Counted from the first letter of the stretch, positions 8,991-18,673 are shown. The stretch: DNA of 64,000 bases from Euryarchaeota archaeon UBA557 (GCA_002503285.1 DARI01000021.1:15767-79766); one strand, 5' to 3'. The notes: generated from the letters alone by a model not told the origin. Program-made: numbers and translations.

Positions 8991-10550
8991 TTAAGGTATC
9001 CACGCATATTTCCTTTGGCCTTCTAGCACATTATCTCCGCCCACTGCCATTAAAGCAAATTCCTTGCTTGGTTTTAGAACAGACTCTTTTTGAGAACCAC
9101 GATGTAATTTTTCATAAACTTCTTTATTTAGCGGAGTACGCTGACCTAATCTTTTGAATAAGTTAAATTTTTTTGCAACTTCTTTCCATTCTGATTGAAC
9201 AATTCCTTCGAATACTTTGGCTTTAGCGCCACTTCCATAACCACAGAGTCCGACATATTTTCCATTCATATCTACGTCATCATTGAAGTCTGATTCCATT
9301 GTTGACATTAATGCTAAGAAAATAGATCCAGTATATTGGTTACCTATCAAGCTGGATGCACGTTGTGTTTTTTCAATCCTACTTTCGGAAAATATCTTAA
9401 ATTCCTCAGTTTTTGATATCAATCTTCTATATTTATCATTAGCCATTTCAAATTCTTCAATTCCATCAATTGTATCTGAAAAATCCTCTGGCATTGGTTC
9501 AACTCCTATTTCATTTACAATTTTATTCCACATAGGTAAATGTCTCCTATCATGCCTGAATACATCCGGAAACATACGTTTACCTTGGAATGCATAAGGA
9601 AGATGAACTATAATTCGGCTCCATTGAGCAGTAAGGATTTCATCATCATCTGGATTGTAACGACCAGAATTTATAGCCTTTAATCTGAAATTTATGAAAG
9701 CAGTTTTGACAGATTCAGAATAACATCTATTTGAGAATTGCCCATCGAAAATTGGCGTATCTTTATGAATTTTCAGAGTATGTGAATCGAACATAACATT
9801 ATCTTTTTTCGAAGATTTAGGAAGTATTGCTAGAATCTTTTCCAATAGTCCTTCTCTCTTTGGTTCGCCGGCTTCTTCTGCTAAATCAAGGACATTCTTT
9901 ACTACGGTTTTCATCTCAACTTCTCTACGTGGTTTGAAAAAATCATGTACAGGCATAGTTGAAACACCCCAATTATCCGGTATTATGATTAATCTGGGAT
10001 GATGCCTAATCAAGATCGCTCCTCCTCCAGCTCCTTGAGTATATTCTCCAGAGGAACCCAAATCATACTTGGCGTTATCTGCAAAAACAACTATACCTAT
10101 CCTATCTTCTTCTTTGCCACCCCTTGCAGCCCAGTCTAATGTATTATGCATCGCATCTACAGCACCAATACAAGCAAATGTTAAATCTACGACATCACAA
10201 TTTCGAAAACAATCCTTGCCATAGTTTTTCCCATATCTCTGTTCTAACATATCCATAATATATGTGGCAGTAGGTTTTGCCCCATCGAGTGAAGACTCAG
10301 TTCCCAAATATATTCTTCCTATTTTTCGCGGATCGAGATTATTACGATCTATTAGTCGTGCACATGCATTTGCACCCATTGTGGCGGTATCTTCGTGGGC
10401 ATCTGGTATTGCCATTGCTGCTAAACCCAATCCTTTGTTCAATTTTCCAAAATCTGCGCCTCGGAATTCTGCAAAATCTTTCATATCAAAATATAGTTTA
10501 GGGAAATATATTGCAATATCATCAATGCCAACATCAGTCATATTAATCAC
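8991..10550 (-). CDS. Hydroxymethylglutaryl-CoA synthase, long form
   Basis: Condenses acetyl-CoA and acetoacetyl-CoA to HMG-CoA, an early mevalonate-pathway step for archaeal isoprenoid lipids. The thiolase-fold catalytic residues are visible: E85 in GTESSLDGAKP, nucleophile C127 in DLTFACIGAVDAM, and the histidine of IVHLPYAFQGKRM. At 519 residues it is much longer than the ~350-residue synthase usual in archaea. Its sequence signatures are closer to bacterial MvaS and eukaryotic enzymes. No thiolase or DUF35 partner gene lies beside it, unlike the common archaeal arrangement. Start is M1 or the ATG three codons on. Confidence 0.9.
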   Translation of the reverse strand: MINMTDVGIDDIAIYFPKLYFDMKDFAEFRGADFGKLNKGLGLAAMAIPDAHEDTATMGANACARLIDRNNLDPRKIGRIYLGTESSLDGAKPTATYIMDMLEQRYGKNYGKDCFRNCDVVDLTFACIGAVDAMHNTLDWAARGGKEEDRIGIVVFADNAKYDLGSSGEYTQGAGGGAILIRHHPRLIIIPDNWGVSTMPVHDFFKPRREVEMKTVVKNVLDLAEEAGEPKREGLLEKILAILPKSSKKDNVMFDSHTLKIHKDTPIFDGQFSNRCYSESVKTAFINFRLKAINSGRYNPDDDEILTAQWSRIIVHLPYAFQGKRMFPDVFRHDRRHLPMWNKIVNEIGVEPMPEDFSDTIDGIEEFEMANDKYRRLISKTEEFKIFSESRIEKTQRASSLIGNQYTGSIFLALMSTMESDFNDDVDMNGKYVGLCGYGSGAKAKVFEGIVQSEWKEVAKKFNLFKRLGQRTPLNKEVYEKLHRGSQKESVLKPSKEFALMAVGGDNVLEGQRKYAWIP

Positions 10551-10632
10551 TTCTAGTTATTCCTATGAATGGAGGGTTATCATCTCTCTGTCAATTTCAA
10601 TATACAAATGGGTACTTTGTTATTAATCAGGT

Positions 10633-11745
10633 TTAACCAGTTATGTCATTCATTGCAGACAGAATTTCAGATTCTTCATTGAAGTATTCATTAATTGGCG
10701 ATAAGATTTCTGATAGGCCTTCAGCGATTGCCATCTTTGCATCGAATGGGTGAATTTTTTCTTTTGAGACGGCATCAATAAATAAATCAATATCATCATA
10801 AGAGGATGGTTCGCCAAATTCAGGCTTTGGAGTAACTACAATTTCTCCCAACATAGGTAATACGATATACTTTGCAATTTCAAATATTGCTGAAGAAGTA
10901 TTTCCAACTTCCAAGAATGCTTTTCTCATTTTCTTTTTCAATTTAGATGGAGTATCATGAATTAAAACCGCATTATTAGGATCAGATTTAGACATTTTAT
11001 GATCAAATGAATCCATTCGCCCGCTTGACCCCTTTAACCCCGATAGCATTGGGGTATGAATGCAAGTTGCCTTTATCCATTTATTTCTATCAGCGACTTC
11101 TCTCATGTACATGTGAGCTTTTCGCTGATCCATTCCACCTAAAGCAATATCAATTTGCAGTTCGAAAACATCTGCAGCTTGTAATGCTGGATAATAAAAT
11201 GCAGATAGATCGTGGTCTGAAGATTCTTCATCCCTCCCCATAATAGTAAATGTCCTCCTTACTCTTGAAAGACTCATATTTTTTGAACATCTGAGTACCC
11301 TTTCCCAATATTTTCCACTATCCATGACTTCTGATGCCCTAATAAATTTTATTTGACCGGGGCCAGATCCTTCCGCAGGATGATTTAATAATACACGAAA
11401 TACTTCCGACATATAATCTGCTGCTATAGAAATTTTTTCCATATCTCTACCAAATTTATCATTTACCCATGCGTGCCAATCTGCAAGTAGAATTGTTATA
11501 TTTACTCCTTCATTTAGCATATTTTTCATGGTATTTGCTAAGATTAACCAACCCAAATGTGCTTTTCCACTCGGTTCAAGGCCTATATAAGCATTTAATT
11601 GGCCATTTCCTGAATGGCTAGGCTTACCTGAAAGTACATTATTAACATGTTCAACACCGATTACTTCTTCGCAACCTCTAAACATACTGATTATTTTTTC
11701 TCTAAATTCTCCATCGAGTGAATCAACGTAATTAGCATTAAACAT
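10633..11745 (-). CDS. tyrS: Tyrosyl-tRNA synthetase, archaeal type
   Basis: Class I synthetase charging tRNA-Tyr. The HIGH-type motif is HLGW (residues 63-66), preceded by YIGLEPSGK, and KMSKSDPN is present near residue 240. Motif DIALGGMDQRKAHMYMREV matches the archaeal/eukaryotic TyrRS pattern for tyrosine binding rather than TrpRS. The 370-residue length lacks the bacterial C-terminal S4-like domain. It lies 12 bp downstream of the 171-residue gene on the same strand, so the two are likely co-transcribed. Confidence 0.92.
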   Translation of the reverse strand: MFNANYVDSLDGEFREKIISMFRGCEEVIGVEHVNNVLSGKPSHSGNGQLNAYIGLEPSGKAHLGWLILANTMKNMLNEGVNITILLADWHAWVNDKFGRDMEKISIAADYMSEVFRVLLNHPAEGSGPGQIKFIRASEVMDSGKYWERVLRCSKNMSLSRVRRTFTIMGRDEESSDHDLSAFYYPALQAADVFELQIDIALGGMDQRKAHMYMREVADRNKWIKATCIHTPMLSGLKGSSGRMDSFDHKMSKSDPNNAVLIHDTPSKLKKKMRKAFLEVGNTSSAIFEIAKYIVLPMLGEIVVTPKPEFGEPSSYDDIDLFIDAVSKEKIHPFDAKMAIAEGLSEILSPINEYFNEESEILSAMNDITG

Positions 11746-11757
11746 TCAATGGCACCA

Positions 11758-12273
11758 TCACTGGAATAGTTTACCAAGTTTTTCGCCGCGTCCTGCCGCT
11801 TTGGTATTTTCATTATTGGCTAAAGCATTCTCAATTTCTTCAATGAAAGATTCGGCTTTCAGTCTTGTTTCTTCAGAAACATTTGAGGATATTTTCATAA
11901 AGTGTTTCGCTTGTGAAATTGCAGATTTAGCCTTACTTGCCTTCTTAGCCCATTCCTTGGCTTTGTCCCCTCTCTGTTTGGAATTGTATCCTGTAACCTC
12001 ATCTAAAAATTGAGTCCATCTGCGACGGCTGTCTTGTGCAATTTTCATAGCATCCGGATCTTCGAAGTTAGGAGGCACATTTGTCACATTTACGACTAAC
12101 GCGCCGGAATCGTCAATAAACGACTCAATTGAAGTCATTATGTCATGTGAACCGGAAAAAGAGTTGTTGCCATTATCATTAACAACTTCAAAATATTTCT
12201 TTGCTAAAACTGCTAACCCACCATCTGCTGTAATCTGCTTTATCATTCCTCGCTTAACGTCGAATCTCTCCAT
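11758..12273 (-). CDS. Small conserved archaeal protein (DUF5611-like)
   Basis: A 171-residue cytoplasmic protein. The N-terminal ~100 residues start with a FDVKRG motif and contain a predicted beta-rich segment (GALVVNVTNVPP). The second half is lysine/alanine-rich helix, possibly coiled coil, then a basic tail ending KLGKLFQ. The FDVKRG opening and length recall the uncharacterised archaeal DUF5611 family; that link is from memory and weak. It precedes tyrS by 12 bp, suggesting one transcript. No function can be assigned. Confidence 0.5.
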   Translation of the reverse strand: MERFDVKRGMIKQITADGGLAVLAKKYFEVVNDNGNNSFSGSHDIMTSIESFIDDSGALVVNVTNVPPNFEDPDAMKIAQDSRRRWTQFLDEVTGYNSKQRGDKAKEWAKKASKAKSAISQAKHFMKISSNVSEETRLKAESFIEEIENALANNENTKAAGRGEKLGKLFQ

Positions 12274-12371
12274 AACACGGCGACTAGCAATTTCCTATTC
12301 AATACTGCCGGATAATGAGAGTAAACAATGGGCATCGAACGACATAAACATATCTTCCATATCCGAAAGGC

Positions 12372-13487
12372 GTGGCGGTACATTCGGGAAGAGTAGGTTT
12401 TCTAATTATTGTTACAATATTAATTCCAATAATCGGTGCTGAATCGGCATTAGAGTTAGGAGAAGTGGTCCATTTGGAAGATTCAGATATTGGACTTTTA
12501 GGAGCAACCATTGATTCACAAAATGAACAAGTCTTAGCATATGGTAAAAATTCAAAAATAATTATTATAAATCCAGTAAATCCTGAAGATAATTTTGACA
12601 TAACATGGAATAGCGGATTTAATTTAACCGACGCTGATTACCACCCCAGTGGAAATACTGCCATAATAGTAGGAGAAAGTGGTTTAGTATTGAGATATTC
12701 TAAAGAAACAGGAAATGTTCAGAGAGTAGGAAACTTTGTTCAATTTAATAATGATAATTTAGAATCAATAAGTTGGAATGCAGATGGATCTTGGGCTTAC
12801 ATAGGATCTGAAGAGGGAAATATTTGGAAATTTAGAGGAGGAATTGGGAATTCATCAGAGGTTCAATTGATATCTGAAAGAATACTAAGTAAAGTCACTA
12901 GTATAGATTGCCATGAAGATGTGAATATTTGCATAGTCAGTACCATATCTGAGGGAATTGGGATAATCGATGATTCACATCGAATAAATTGGATAGGCGG
13001 TACAAATTATCCATGGGTGGACATCAATTGTCCAGAAGGGAATTCTTGCATTGCCATATCTAGTGAAAATAACCTTGGAGCGATAGAATTAAATTTAGAT
13101 AGACCATTTGAGTCATCTCTTAGGGTAACATATTTTGACAGTATTTTTGGAAAATTAATCCATGTCGAACATCAAAATAAAGATGTTAATTTAATATCAA
13201 TAGTGCCATTTGCATTGATAGAATTTAATTCAACGACAGGGGATGCATTTTCAGGAATAGAATACAATGATGTTAAAGAATTTAGTGCTTCCATTTCTGA
13301 TGAAATAATAATATCAACATGGGGAATTGATAAAGATGGAGGTTGGATTTTAACAAGCCACGGTACCGCAATAAAATATAATCAAATTATTCTCAATTCA
13401 AATAGTTCATTACTAGATTTTTTAGTAATAGTTTCATTCCTAGTAATTATTCTTGGGATAGTCTACTCAAGACAAATAAAAAAATGA
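12372..13487 (+). CDS. Secreted, C-terminally anchored beta-propeller-like protein
   Basis: A 371-residue exported protein. It opens with a hydrophobic signal segment (FLIIVTILIPIIGAESA, about residues 10-26). The body is built of WD40-like blades, visible in repeats such as ADYHPSGNTAIIVGESG and ISWNADGSWAYIGSEEG. It ends with a membrane helix (FLVIVSFLVIILGIVYS) and a short basic tail, giving a surface-exposed, membrane-tethered propeller. It probably binds a ligand or protein, as no catalytic motif is seen. The start codon is GTG, divergent from the 171-residue gene with 98 bp between. Confidence 0.65.
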   Translation: MAVHSGRVGFLIIVTILIPIIGAESALELGEVVHLEDSDIGLLGATIDSQNEQVLAYGKNSKIIIINPVNPEDNFDITWNSGFNLTDADYHPSGNTAIIVGESGLVLRYSKETGNVQRVGNFVQFNNDNLESISWNADGSWAYIGSEEGNIWKFRGGIGNSSEVQLISERILSKVTSIDCHEDVNICIVSTISEGIGIIDDSHRINWIGGTNYPWVDINCPEGNSCIAISSENNLGAIELNLDRPFESSLRVTYFDSIFGKLIHVEHQNKDVNLISIVPFALIEFNSTTGDAFSGIEYNDVKEFSASISDEIIISTWGIDKDGGWILTSHGTAIKYNQIILNSNSSLLDFLVIVSFLVIILGIVYSRQIKK

Positions 13488-13574
13488 TATCATGAATGCT
13501 AATTAATCAAAATATTAGTAAATGACATATGCATACTTTCATTTGTAATATGCTTTCAGGACGTTTTGAAAGTT

Positions 13575-14747
13575 ATGGATTACGAGGCCCTAGATTTCTA
13601 TGAAATAGATTCACTATTGACTGATGAAGAGCGTATGGTACGAGACATGGTTCGAGATTGGGTTGACGAAGAGGTTATTCCAAATATTGAAAATGCTTGC
13701 CGTGAAGGTGTTTTTCCTGACGAATGGAGAGTTGCGCTTGGAGAAATGGGTGTTCTTGGGGCGCCCTTACAAGGATATGGATGCCCAGGGCTATCATACA
13801 CTGCCTATGGAGTCATATGTAGAGAATTAGAAAGAGGTGATAGTGGACTACGATCCTTTGCTAGTGTGCAGGGATCATTGGCCATGTATCCAATATGGGA
13901 CTTTGGTAGCGAAGAGCAAAAAAATTATTACTTACCTAAAATGGCTAGTGGAGAGTGGATTGGATGTTTTGGCCTAACTGAACCTGACTATGGATCTAAT
14001 CCTGGGGATATGATCACCAAGGCCGAGGATATTGGAGATCATTATCTCCTCAATGGTGCTAAAATGTGGATCACGAATGGAACTATAGCTGAGGTTGCGG
14101 TTGTATGGGCTAAATTAGGTAGTGAAATTAGAGGATTTATAGTCGAGAAGAATGACCCGGGATTTACTGCACCTGAAATGAAAGGAAAACACTCATTGAA
14201 AGCAAGTGTTACAAGTGAGTTGGTGTTCCAAGACTGTAAAATTCCTAAAGACCGCATACTTCCAGGAGTTAAGGGATTAAGAGGGCCATTTTCATGCCTA
14301 AATAATGCCAGATTTGGGATATCATGGGGCGCAATAGGGTCCGCTCAGGCGTGTTTCCATTCTGCTAAAGATTATTCAATGAGTAGAATTCAATTCGATC
14401 ATCCGATAGCATCATATCAACTAGTCCAAAATAAACTAGCATGGATGCTTAGAGAGATTACCAAGGCCCAGTTATTGGCATATCATTTAGGGCAAAAGAA
14501 GGATGCTGGAAATTGGATACCTGAGCATATTTCACTGGCTAAAATGAATAATGTCGACATAGCATTAGAGATAGCGAGAGTTGCTAGAGATATCCATGGT
14601 GCAAATGGCATTCTAGATGAATATCCAGTAATGAGGCATATGGCAAATTTAGAATCTGTTAAGACTTATGAAGGGACTCATGACATACATAATTTAATAA
14701 TTGGCAGACACATAACCGGTATACAAGCATTTACTCGAGAAGCATAA
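13575..14747 (+). CDS. gcdH: Glutaryl-CoA dehydrogenase
   Basis: FAD acyl-CoA dehydrogenase of the glutaryl-CoA subfamily, which oxidises and decarboxylates glutaryl-CoA to crotonyl-CoA in lysine and tryptophan breakdown. Subfamily markers include SLAMYPIWDFGSEEQ, CFGLTEPDYGSNPG, SFACLN-like SCLNNARFGISWGAIGSA, QLVQNKLAWM, and the catalytic glutamate in VKTYEGTHDIHNLIIG. I use the ATG at 13575 (390 residues); an in-frame TTG at 13566 is less likely. It is followed by etfB and etfA on the same strand, so the dehydrogenase and its electron acceptor look like one unit. Confidence 0.92.
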   Translation: MDYEALDFYEIDSLLTDEERMVRDMVRDWVDEEVIPNIENACREGVFPDEWRVALGEMGVLGAPLQGYGCPGLSYTAYGVICRELERGDSGLRSFASVQGSLAMYPIWDFGSEEQKNYYLPKMASGEWIGCFGLTEPDYGSNPGDMITKAEDIGDHYLLNGAKMWITNGTIAEVAVVWAKLGSEIRGFIVEKNDPGFTAPEMKGKHSLKASVTSELVFQDCKIPKDRILPGVKGLRGPFSCLNNARFGISWGAIGSAQACFHSAKDYSMSRIQFDHPIASYQLVQNKLAWMLREITKAQLLAYHLGQKKDAGNWIPEHISLAKMNNVDIALEIARVARDIHGANGILDEYPVMRHMANLESVKTYEGTHDIHNLIIGRHITGIQAFTREA

Positions 14748-14796
14748 ATGCGAATATTGAAAGATGTGTTGACACTCGGACACTATAGAGATTAGT

Positions 14797-15552
14797 ATGA
14801 ATATAATAGTGCTTTTAAAACAAGTCCCAGATACAACTGCAAAAATATCAATATCCTCAGGATTTATGGACGAAAGTACAATTACAAAATGGTCTATGAG
14901 CCCATATGATGAATTTGCGTTAGAATCAGCATTACAACTAAAGCAAAATTGTAATGGAAATTTAATAGCAATAACATGTGGACCAGATAGATGCTCTAAA
15001 ATGTTAACAGACGCTGCTGCAGTTGGGACAGATAAATTAATCCACATTCATCATGAAGGTTATTTGGATAGTATTCAAACTCAAACGCTCTTAGCAGCCG
15101 CAATAAAGAAATTTGAAGGTGAAGTTATAATGTGTGGTAAACAGGCAGCAGATACAAACTCGGGATCCACAGGTCCAGGCGTAGCTGAACTAATAGGCGC
15201 TAGTTGCATTACACATGTATCTGAAGTTAAGTATGAAAATGAAGAGTTGATTGCAACTAGATTAAATTCATTAGGATTTGAAATAATATCAACGTCACCT
15301 CCGAGTATTTTTGCTTTTGACAAAGGAGTAAAGGAGCTTAGGAGACCAAATGTTAGAGGGATAATGATGGCAAAGAAAAAGGAAATTACTCGATTGACTC
15401 CTGAGGATTTAGGAGCATCATTAACCAACTCAAATATAAATTTAATTTCGCAAATGCCTCCTTCTGAAAAGGCACCAGGGCAAAAATATGAAGGTACGGA
15501 CTCAATTCATGAAATAGTCAGTAAATTACGTGATGAAGCAAATGTAATATAA
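14797..15552 (+). CDS. etfB: Electron transfer flavoprotein beta subunit
   Basis: Small subunit of ETF, which with EtfA accepts electrons from acyl-CoA dehydrogenases and passes them to the membrane quinone pool. It begins NIIVLLKQVPDT, a family hallmark, followed by SPYDEFALESALQL. The AMP/ADP-binding region CGKQAADTNSGSTGPGVAELIG and the PNVRGIMMAKKKE segment are conserved. The 251-residue length is typical. It sits between gcdH (49 bp upstream) and etfA (12 bp downstream). Confidence 0.95.
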   Translation: MNIIVLLKQVPDTTAKISISSGFMDESTITKWSMSPYDEFALESALQLKQNCNGNLIAITCGPDRCSKMLTDAAAVGTDKLIHIHHEGYLDSIQTQTLLAAAIKKFEGEVIMCGKQAADTNSGSTGPGVAELIGASCITHVSEVKYENEELIATRLNSLGFEIISTSPPSIFAFDKGVKELRRPNVRGIMMAKKKEITRLTPEDLGASLTNSNINLISQMPPSEKAPGQKYEGTDSIHEIVSKLRDEANVI

Positions 15553-15564
15553 GGAGGAAGAAAT

Positions 15565-16485
15565 ATGATAACAATAATAGCAGAAAATTCAGGAAATACA
15601 CTACATCCAGTTACATCACAATTAGTAAATGCAGCAATATCGATAGGAAGTAGTGCTCATGTAATCTGCCCTGGAGGGATTGGTGCTGTTGAAGCGACAA
15701 AAATAACAGGCGTAAATAAAGTAACTTCAGTATTGGGAGATTGTTTCAAAATATTTGATGGTAGTGCTTGGGCTGAAGCAATTAATTCTTCAATTGATGA
15801 TGATTCCAATGTAATATTCACTTCTGCCACTTCACAAGGTAGAGAGATAGGTGCAATTATAGCTGCCAAAAGAAAAGTTCCAATTATCCAGGATGCCATA
15901 TCATTGGATTCGACAATTGAAGTTACTAGGACGATATACTCTGGCAAGGCACTAGAAAAAATTCAATCATCCAGTAAGTGTGTCATCACAATTAGGCCGA
16001 ACTCTTTTGATTCGGCACCTCAGGGTAATAATGCTCCACTAAATACGGTAGATAAATCAGCAGATCTAAGAATATCTGTAAAAGAAGCTATTGTTAAAGC
16101 GAGTGAGAGATTAGATGTATCAGAAGCGGATATAATAATTTCTGGCGGAAGGGGAATGGGATCAATTGATAACTTCGCTGAGCTAGAAAGTCTTGCAGAT
16201 ATGTTAGGTGCAGCAGTAGGGGCTAGTAGAGCAGTTGTGGATGAATGGGGCATGCCACATACAATGCAAGTTGGGCAAACGGGCAAAACCGTTACACCTT
16301 CACTATATATTGCAGTAGGAATATCAGGAGCCATTCAGCATCTAGCAGGAATGCGATCGAGCAATTATATAGTTGCAATTAATAAAGATGAGGATGCACC
16401 AATATTCAACGTTGCTGATTACGGAATAGTTGCGTCCTGGGAAGATGCATTGCCTGTTCTTAAAGAAGAATTATCTAAACTTTAA
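15565..16485 (+). CDS. etfA: Electron transfer flavoprotein alpha subunit
   Basis: Large FAD-binding subunit of ETF. The C-terminal FAD domain shows SGGRGMGS, GASRAVVDEWGMPH, QVGQTGKTVTPSLYIAVGISGA, IQHLAGM and VAINKDEDAPIFNVADYGIV, all signature stretches. The 306-residue length is normal. A strong Shine-Dalgarno sequence, AAGGAGGAAG at 15551-15560, precedes the ATG and fixes the start. No ferredoxin-type or bifurcating ETF partner is next to it, so a conventional dehydrogenase-to-quinone role is likely; an ETF-quinone oxidoreductase is not in this window. Confidence 0.95.
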   Translation: MITIIAENSGNTLHPVTSQLVNAAISIGSSAHVICPGGIGAVEATKITGVNKVTSVLGDCFKIFDGSAWAEAINSSIDDDSNVIFTSATSQGREIGAIIAAKRKVPIIQDAISLDSTIEVTRTIYSGKALEKIQSSSKCVITIRPNSFDSAPQGNNAPLNTVDKSADLRISVKEAIVKASERLDVSEADIIISGGRGMGSIDNFAELESLADMLGAAVGASRAVVDEWGMPHTMQVGQTGKTVTPSLYIAVGISGAIQHLAGMRSSNYIVAINKDEDAPIFNVADYGIVASWEDALPVLKEELSKL

Positions 16486-16492
16486 AAAATAT

Positions 16493-17989
16493 TTAGATAA
16501 TATTCTTTGCATCATCATTTCGCATGTCTTCTATCTTACTTAGATAAGATTCAGTTACTCCTCCTGTTACATAAATCCCATCAAAACATGAACAATCAAA
16601 ATTAGCAATCATTCCATCTCCTGATGAGATACATGCACTTACTAAATCCTCAAGTTTTTGATAAAATAATATATCTGCACCTATTGCCATACATATTTCA
16701 TCGTTATTTCTACCATATGCAACATATTCTTTTTTTGCAGGCATATCTATTCCGTAAACATTAGGATAGATTATAGGAGGAGAACATGATGCAAAATATA
16801 CCTTCTTAGCACCAGAATCGCGTGCCATTTGCACAATTCTCTTAGATGTATTTCCCCTAACGATACTATCATCTACGATTAATACAACTTTATCTTTAAA
16901 TTCTCCTTCTATTGTATTTAATTTCTTTCTCACTGAATCTTGTCTGACTGACTGACCAGGCATTAAGAAAGTTCGCCCTATATATCTATTTTTTACAAAC
17001 CCCTCTCTATACGGTACTTCGAGATATTTTGCCATATCTAGAGCGGCGACTCTTCCGCTATCGGGAACTGGGATTACCACATCTATTGGATCTTTGATAT
17101 GACTATCTAATATTCTACGTGCAAGAGCCCTTCCCATACGTAACCTTGCCTGATGGACTGAAATTCCATCTATTACAGAATCGGGTCTTGCGAAATAAAC
17201 GTGTTCAAAAATACAAGGCGTTAGATTAGGCTCGGGGTGACAAATTTTTGTAGATATAGTGCCATTTAAGCGTACGATTATTGCTTCCCCCGGAGATATA
17301 TCCCTATCAGGAGTAAATCCAAGTGCTTGGCACGCTACGCTTTCAGAAGCGATTAGTACTTCGGTAAAACCATCGATTTCATTCTTACCCATGAATAAAG
17401 GTCTAATTCCATGAGGATCGCGAAAAGCAATAAGGCCCCATCCAGTAATCAATGCCGTGACACTATAACTACCTTCGGCCCTCTGATGAAGGCGTTCAAT
17501 TGCCCTAAATATATCATTCTCTAATAAAGAATCCATGCCTCCTGGTCTACCGTTCAGAGATCTTTGAATTTCTGCAGCAAATAAATTCAACAATGCTTCG
17601 GAATCTGAACTAGTATTAATTCTCCTATGATCATATTCCAATAAACCATTTATTATATCATCATTATTATTTAAATTACCATTATGTGCAATGCTCACGC
17701 CAAATGGAGTATTCGTATAAAATGGCTGAGCCTCATCCGCTGAGTTTGAACCAGCAGTAGGATATCTGACATGCCCGATTCCCATCGAACCTGTTAATTT
17801 TTGCATATGTTTTTCTGTAAAAACATCCCTAACTAAACCATTTGCCCTTCTATGGGATATGTTATTTGAATCGCTAGTTACTATTCCAGCTGCATCTTGA
17901 CCTCTATGTTGTAATACTAACATACCATCATAAATTAATGGAGCAACGTTTGATTTCGGATTACCAACAATTCCGATGATACCGCACAT
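16493..17989 (-). CDS. purF: Amidophosphoribosyltransferase, E. coli-type
   Basis: First committed step of purine synthesis: PRPP plus glutamine to phosphoribosylamine. The N-terminal nucleophile cysteine follows Met directly (MCGIIGIVG), so no propeptide is cut. HRGQDAAGI, GHVRYPTAG and the PRPP loop VLIVDDSIVRGNTS are intact. In the C-terminal part the protein reads PNVYGIDMPAK, FDCSCFDGIYVTGGV and MRNDDAK, matching the cluster-free E. coli enzyme rather than the Fe-S, propeptide-bearing B. subtilis type. This suggests acquisition from bacteria. It lies 61 bp downstream of the L37e gene on the same strand. Confidence 0.96.
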   Translation of the reverse strand: MCGIIGIVGNPKSNVAPLIYDGMLVLQHRGQDAAGIVTSDSNNISHRRANGLVRDVFTEKHMQKLTGSMGIGHVRYPTAGSNSADEAQPFYTNTPFGVSIAHNGNLNNNDDIINGLLEYDHRRINTSSDSEALLNLFAAEIQRSLNGRPGGMDSLLENDIFRAIERLHQRAEGSYSVTALITGWGLIAFRDPHGIRPLFMGKNEIDGFTEVLIASESVACQALGFTPDRDISPGEAIIVRLNGTISTKICHPEPNLTPCIFEHVYFARPDSVIDGISVHQARLRMGRALARRILDSHIKDPIDVVIPVPDSGRVAALDMAKYLEVPYREGFVKNRYIGRTFLMPGQSVRQDSVRKKLNTIEGEFKDKVVLIVDDSIVRGNTSKRIVQMARDSGAKKVYFASCSPPIIYPNVYGIDMPAKKEYVAYGRNNDEICMAIGADILFYQKLEDLVSACISSGDGMIANFDCSCFDGIYVTGGVTESYLSKIEDMRNDDAKNII

Positions 17990-18050
17990 CGAATTTCAAA
18001 CCTTCCTCTAACTCTAAGGACTTAGCCATTTCTAGAAAAAACAATAATTA

Positions 18051-18233
18051 TCAACGTTCAGACATAACTCTGTTACGCTTATTCCATCTATATTTTCGAA
18101 TTTTAGCAGTAGCACCGTAACCGCATGAAGCACAAACTGATTTTTGTTTATGATAGGAATGTCTTCCGCATCTACGACATCTAATATGAGTTGATTTTTG
18201 CCTTTTTCCCATACTTGGTGTACCCTTGGACAT
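18051..18233 (-). CDS. rpl37e: Large ribosomal subunit protein eL37 (L37e)
   Basis: A 60-residue basic zinc protein of the archaeal/eukaryotic 50S/60S subunit. The two zinc knuckles are CRRCGRHSYH and CASCGYG, and KRQKSTHIRCRRC is the family signature. The start is fixed by a Shine-Dalgarno AAAGGAGT at the expected distance upstream (bases 18241-18247 on the minus strand). In many archaea this gene sits beside an Lsm gene; here the upstream neighbour encodes a membrane protein and purF follows. Confidence 0.95.
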   Translation of the reverse strand: MSKGTPSMGKRQKSTHIRCRRCGRHSYHKQKSVCASCGYGATAKIRKYRWNKRNRVMSER

Positions 18234-18301
18234 ACATATTACTCCTTTAAGACAACGCGGCCACCGACCTGCTTGTTATGAGAGTTGCCCTGAAATATTT
18301 C

Positions 18302-18673
18302 TTAATCAAAGTTCAAATTGGATTCAAGAAGATCTAGTAACGGATCTTTTGGCCTAGAGCGGAAAGTTAACTTCAATATCATAAATGTTGACATTAGAAA
18401 TATTATGGGAAGAAGATATAGTACAGATAATAAAGAATTTGCCACAGAATCTAAAATTATATCTAATATTTTGACATCAGAGTTGATGAATAGATAATTT
18501 AATGTAATTGCCAATAAAAGAAATAATATAGTTAAGGCAAAAAGTGGAATTAACCTATGATGAGGATGATATGAGAAAATCAAGTGTACAATGAATAAGA
18601 TATAAATAAATATTAAGCCTTCCATAAAAGAATTAGAAATATTGGAAATAGTCAATATCAAATTATTTCCCAC
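18302..18673 (-). CDS. Small integral membrane protein, unknown
   Basis: A 123-residue hydrophobic protein with about four membrane helices, including IFIYILFIVHLIFSY, LFALTILFLLLAITL and LLPIIFLMSTFMILKL, and a short charged C-terminus. I recognise no family. Its start overlaps the end of the upstream 193-residue membrane protein gene by 11 bp, so the two are probably translated together and may form one complex. Confidence 0.6.
   Translation of the reverse strand: MGNNLILTISNISNSFMEGLIFIYILFIVHLIFSYHPHHRLIPLFALTILFLLLAITLNYLFINSDVKILDIILDSVANSLLSVLYLLPIIFLMSTFMILKLTFRSRPKDPLLDLLESNLNFD

Noticed and set aside
10264..10626. Open frame of 120 codons antisense to HMG-CoA synthase
   Set aside because: Lies wholly opposite a strongly conserved gene, has no family features, and reflects the lack of stops in the complementary strand.
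10633..11745. Tryptophanyl-tRNA synthetase
   Set aside because: The GGMDQRK and overall motif pattern fit archaeal TyrRS better.
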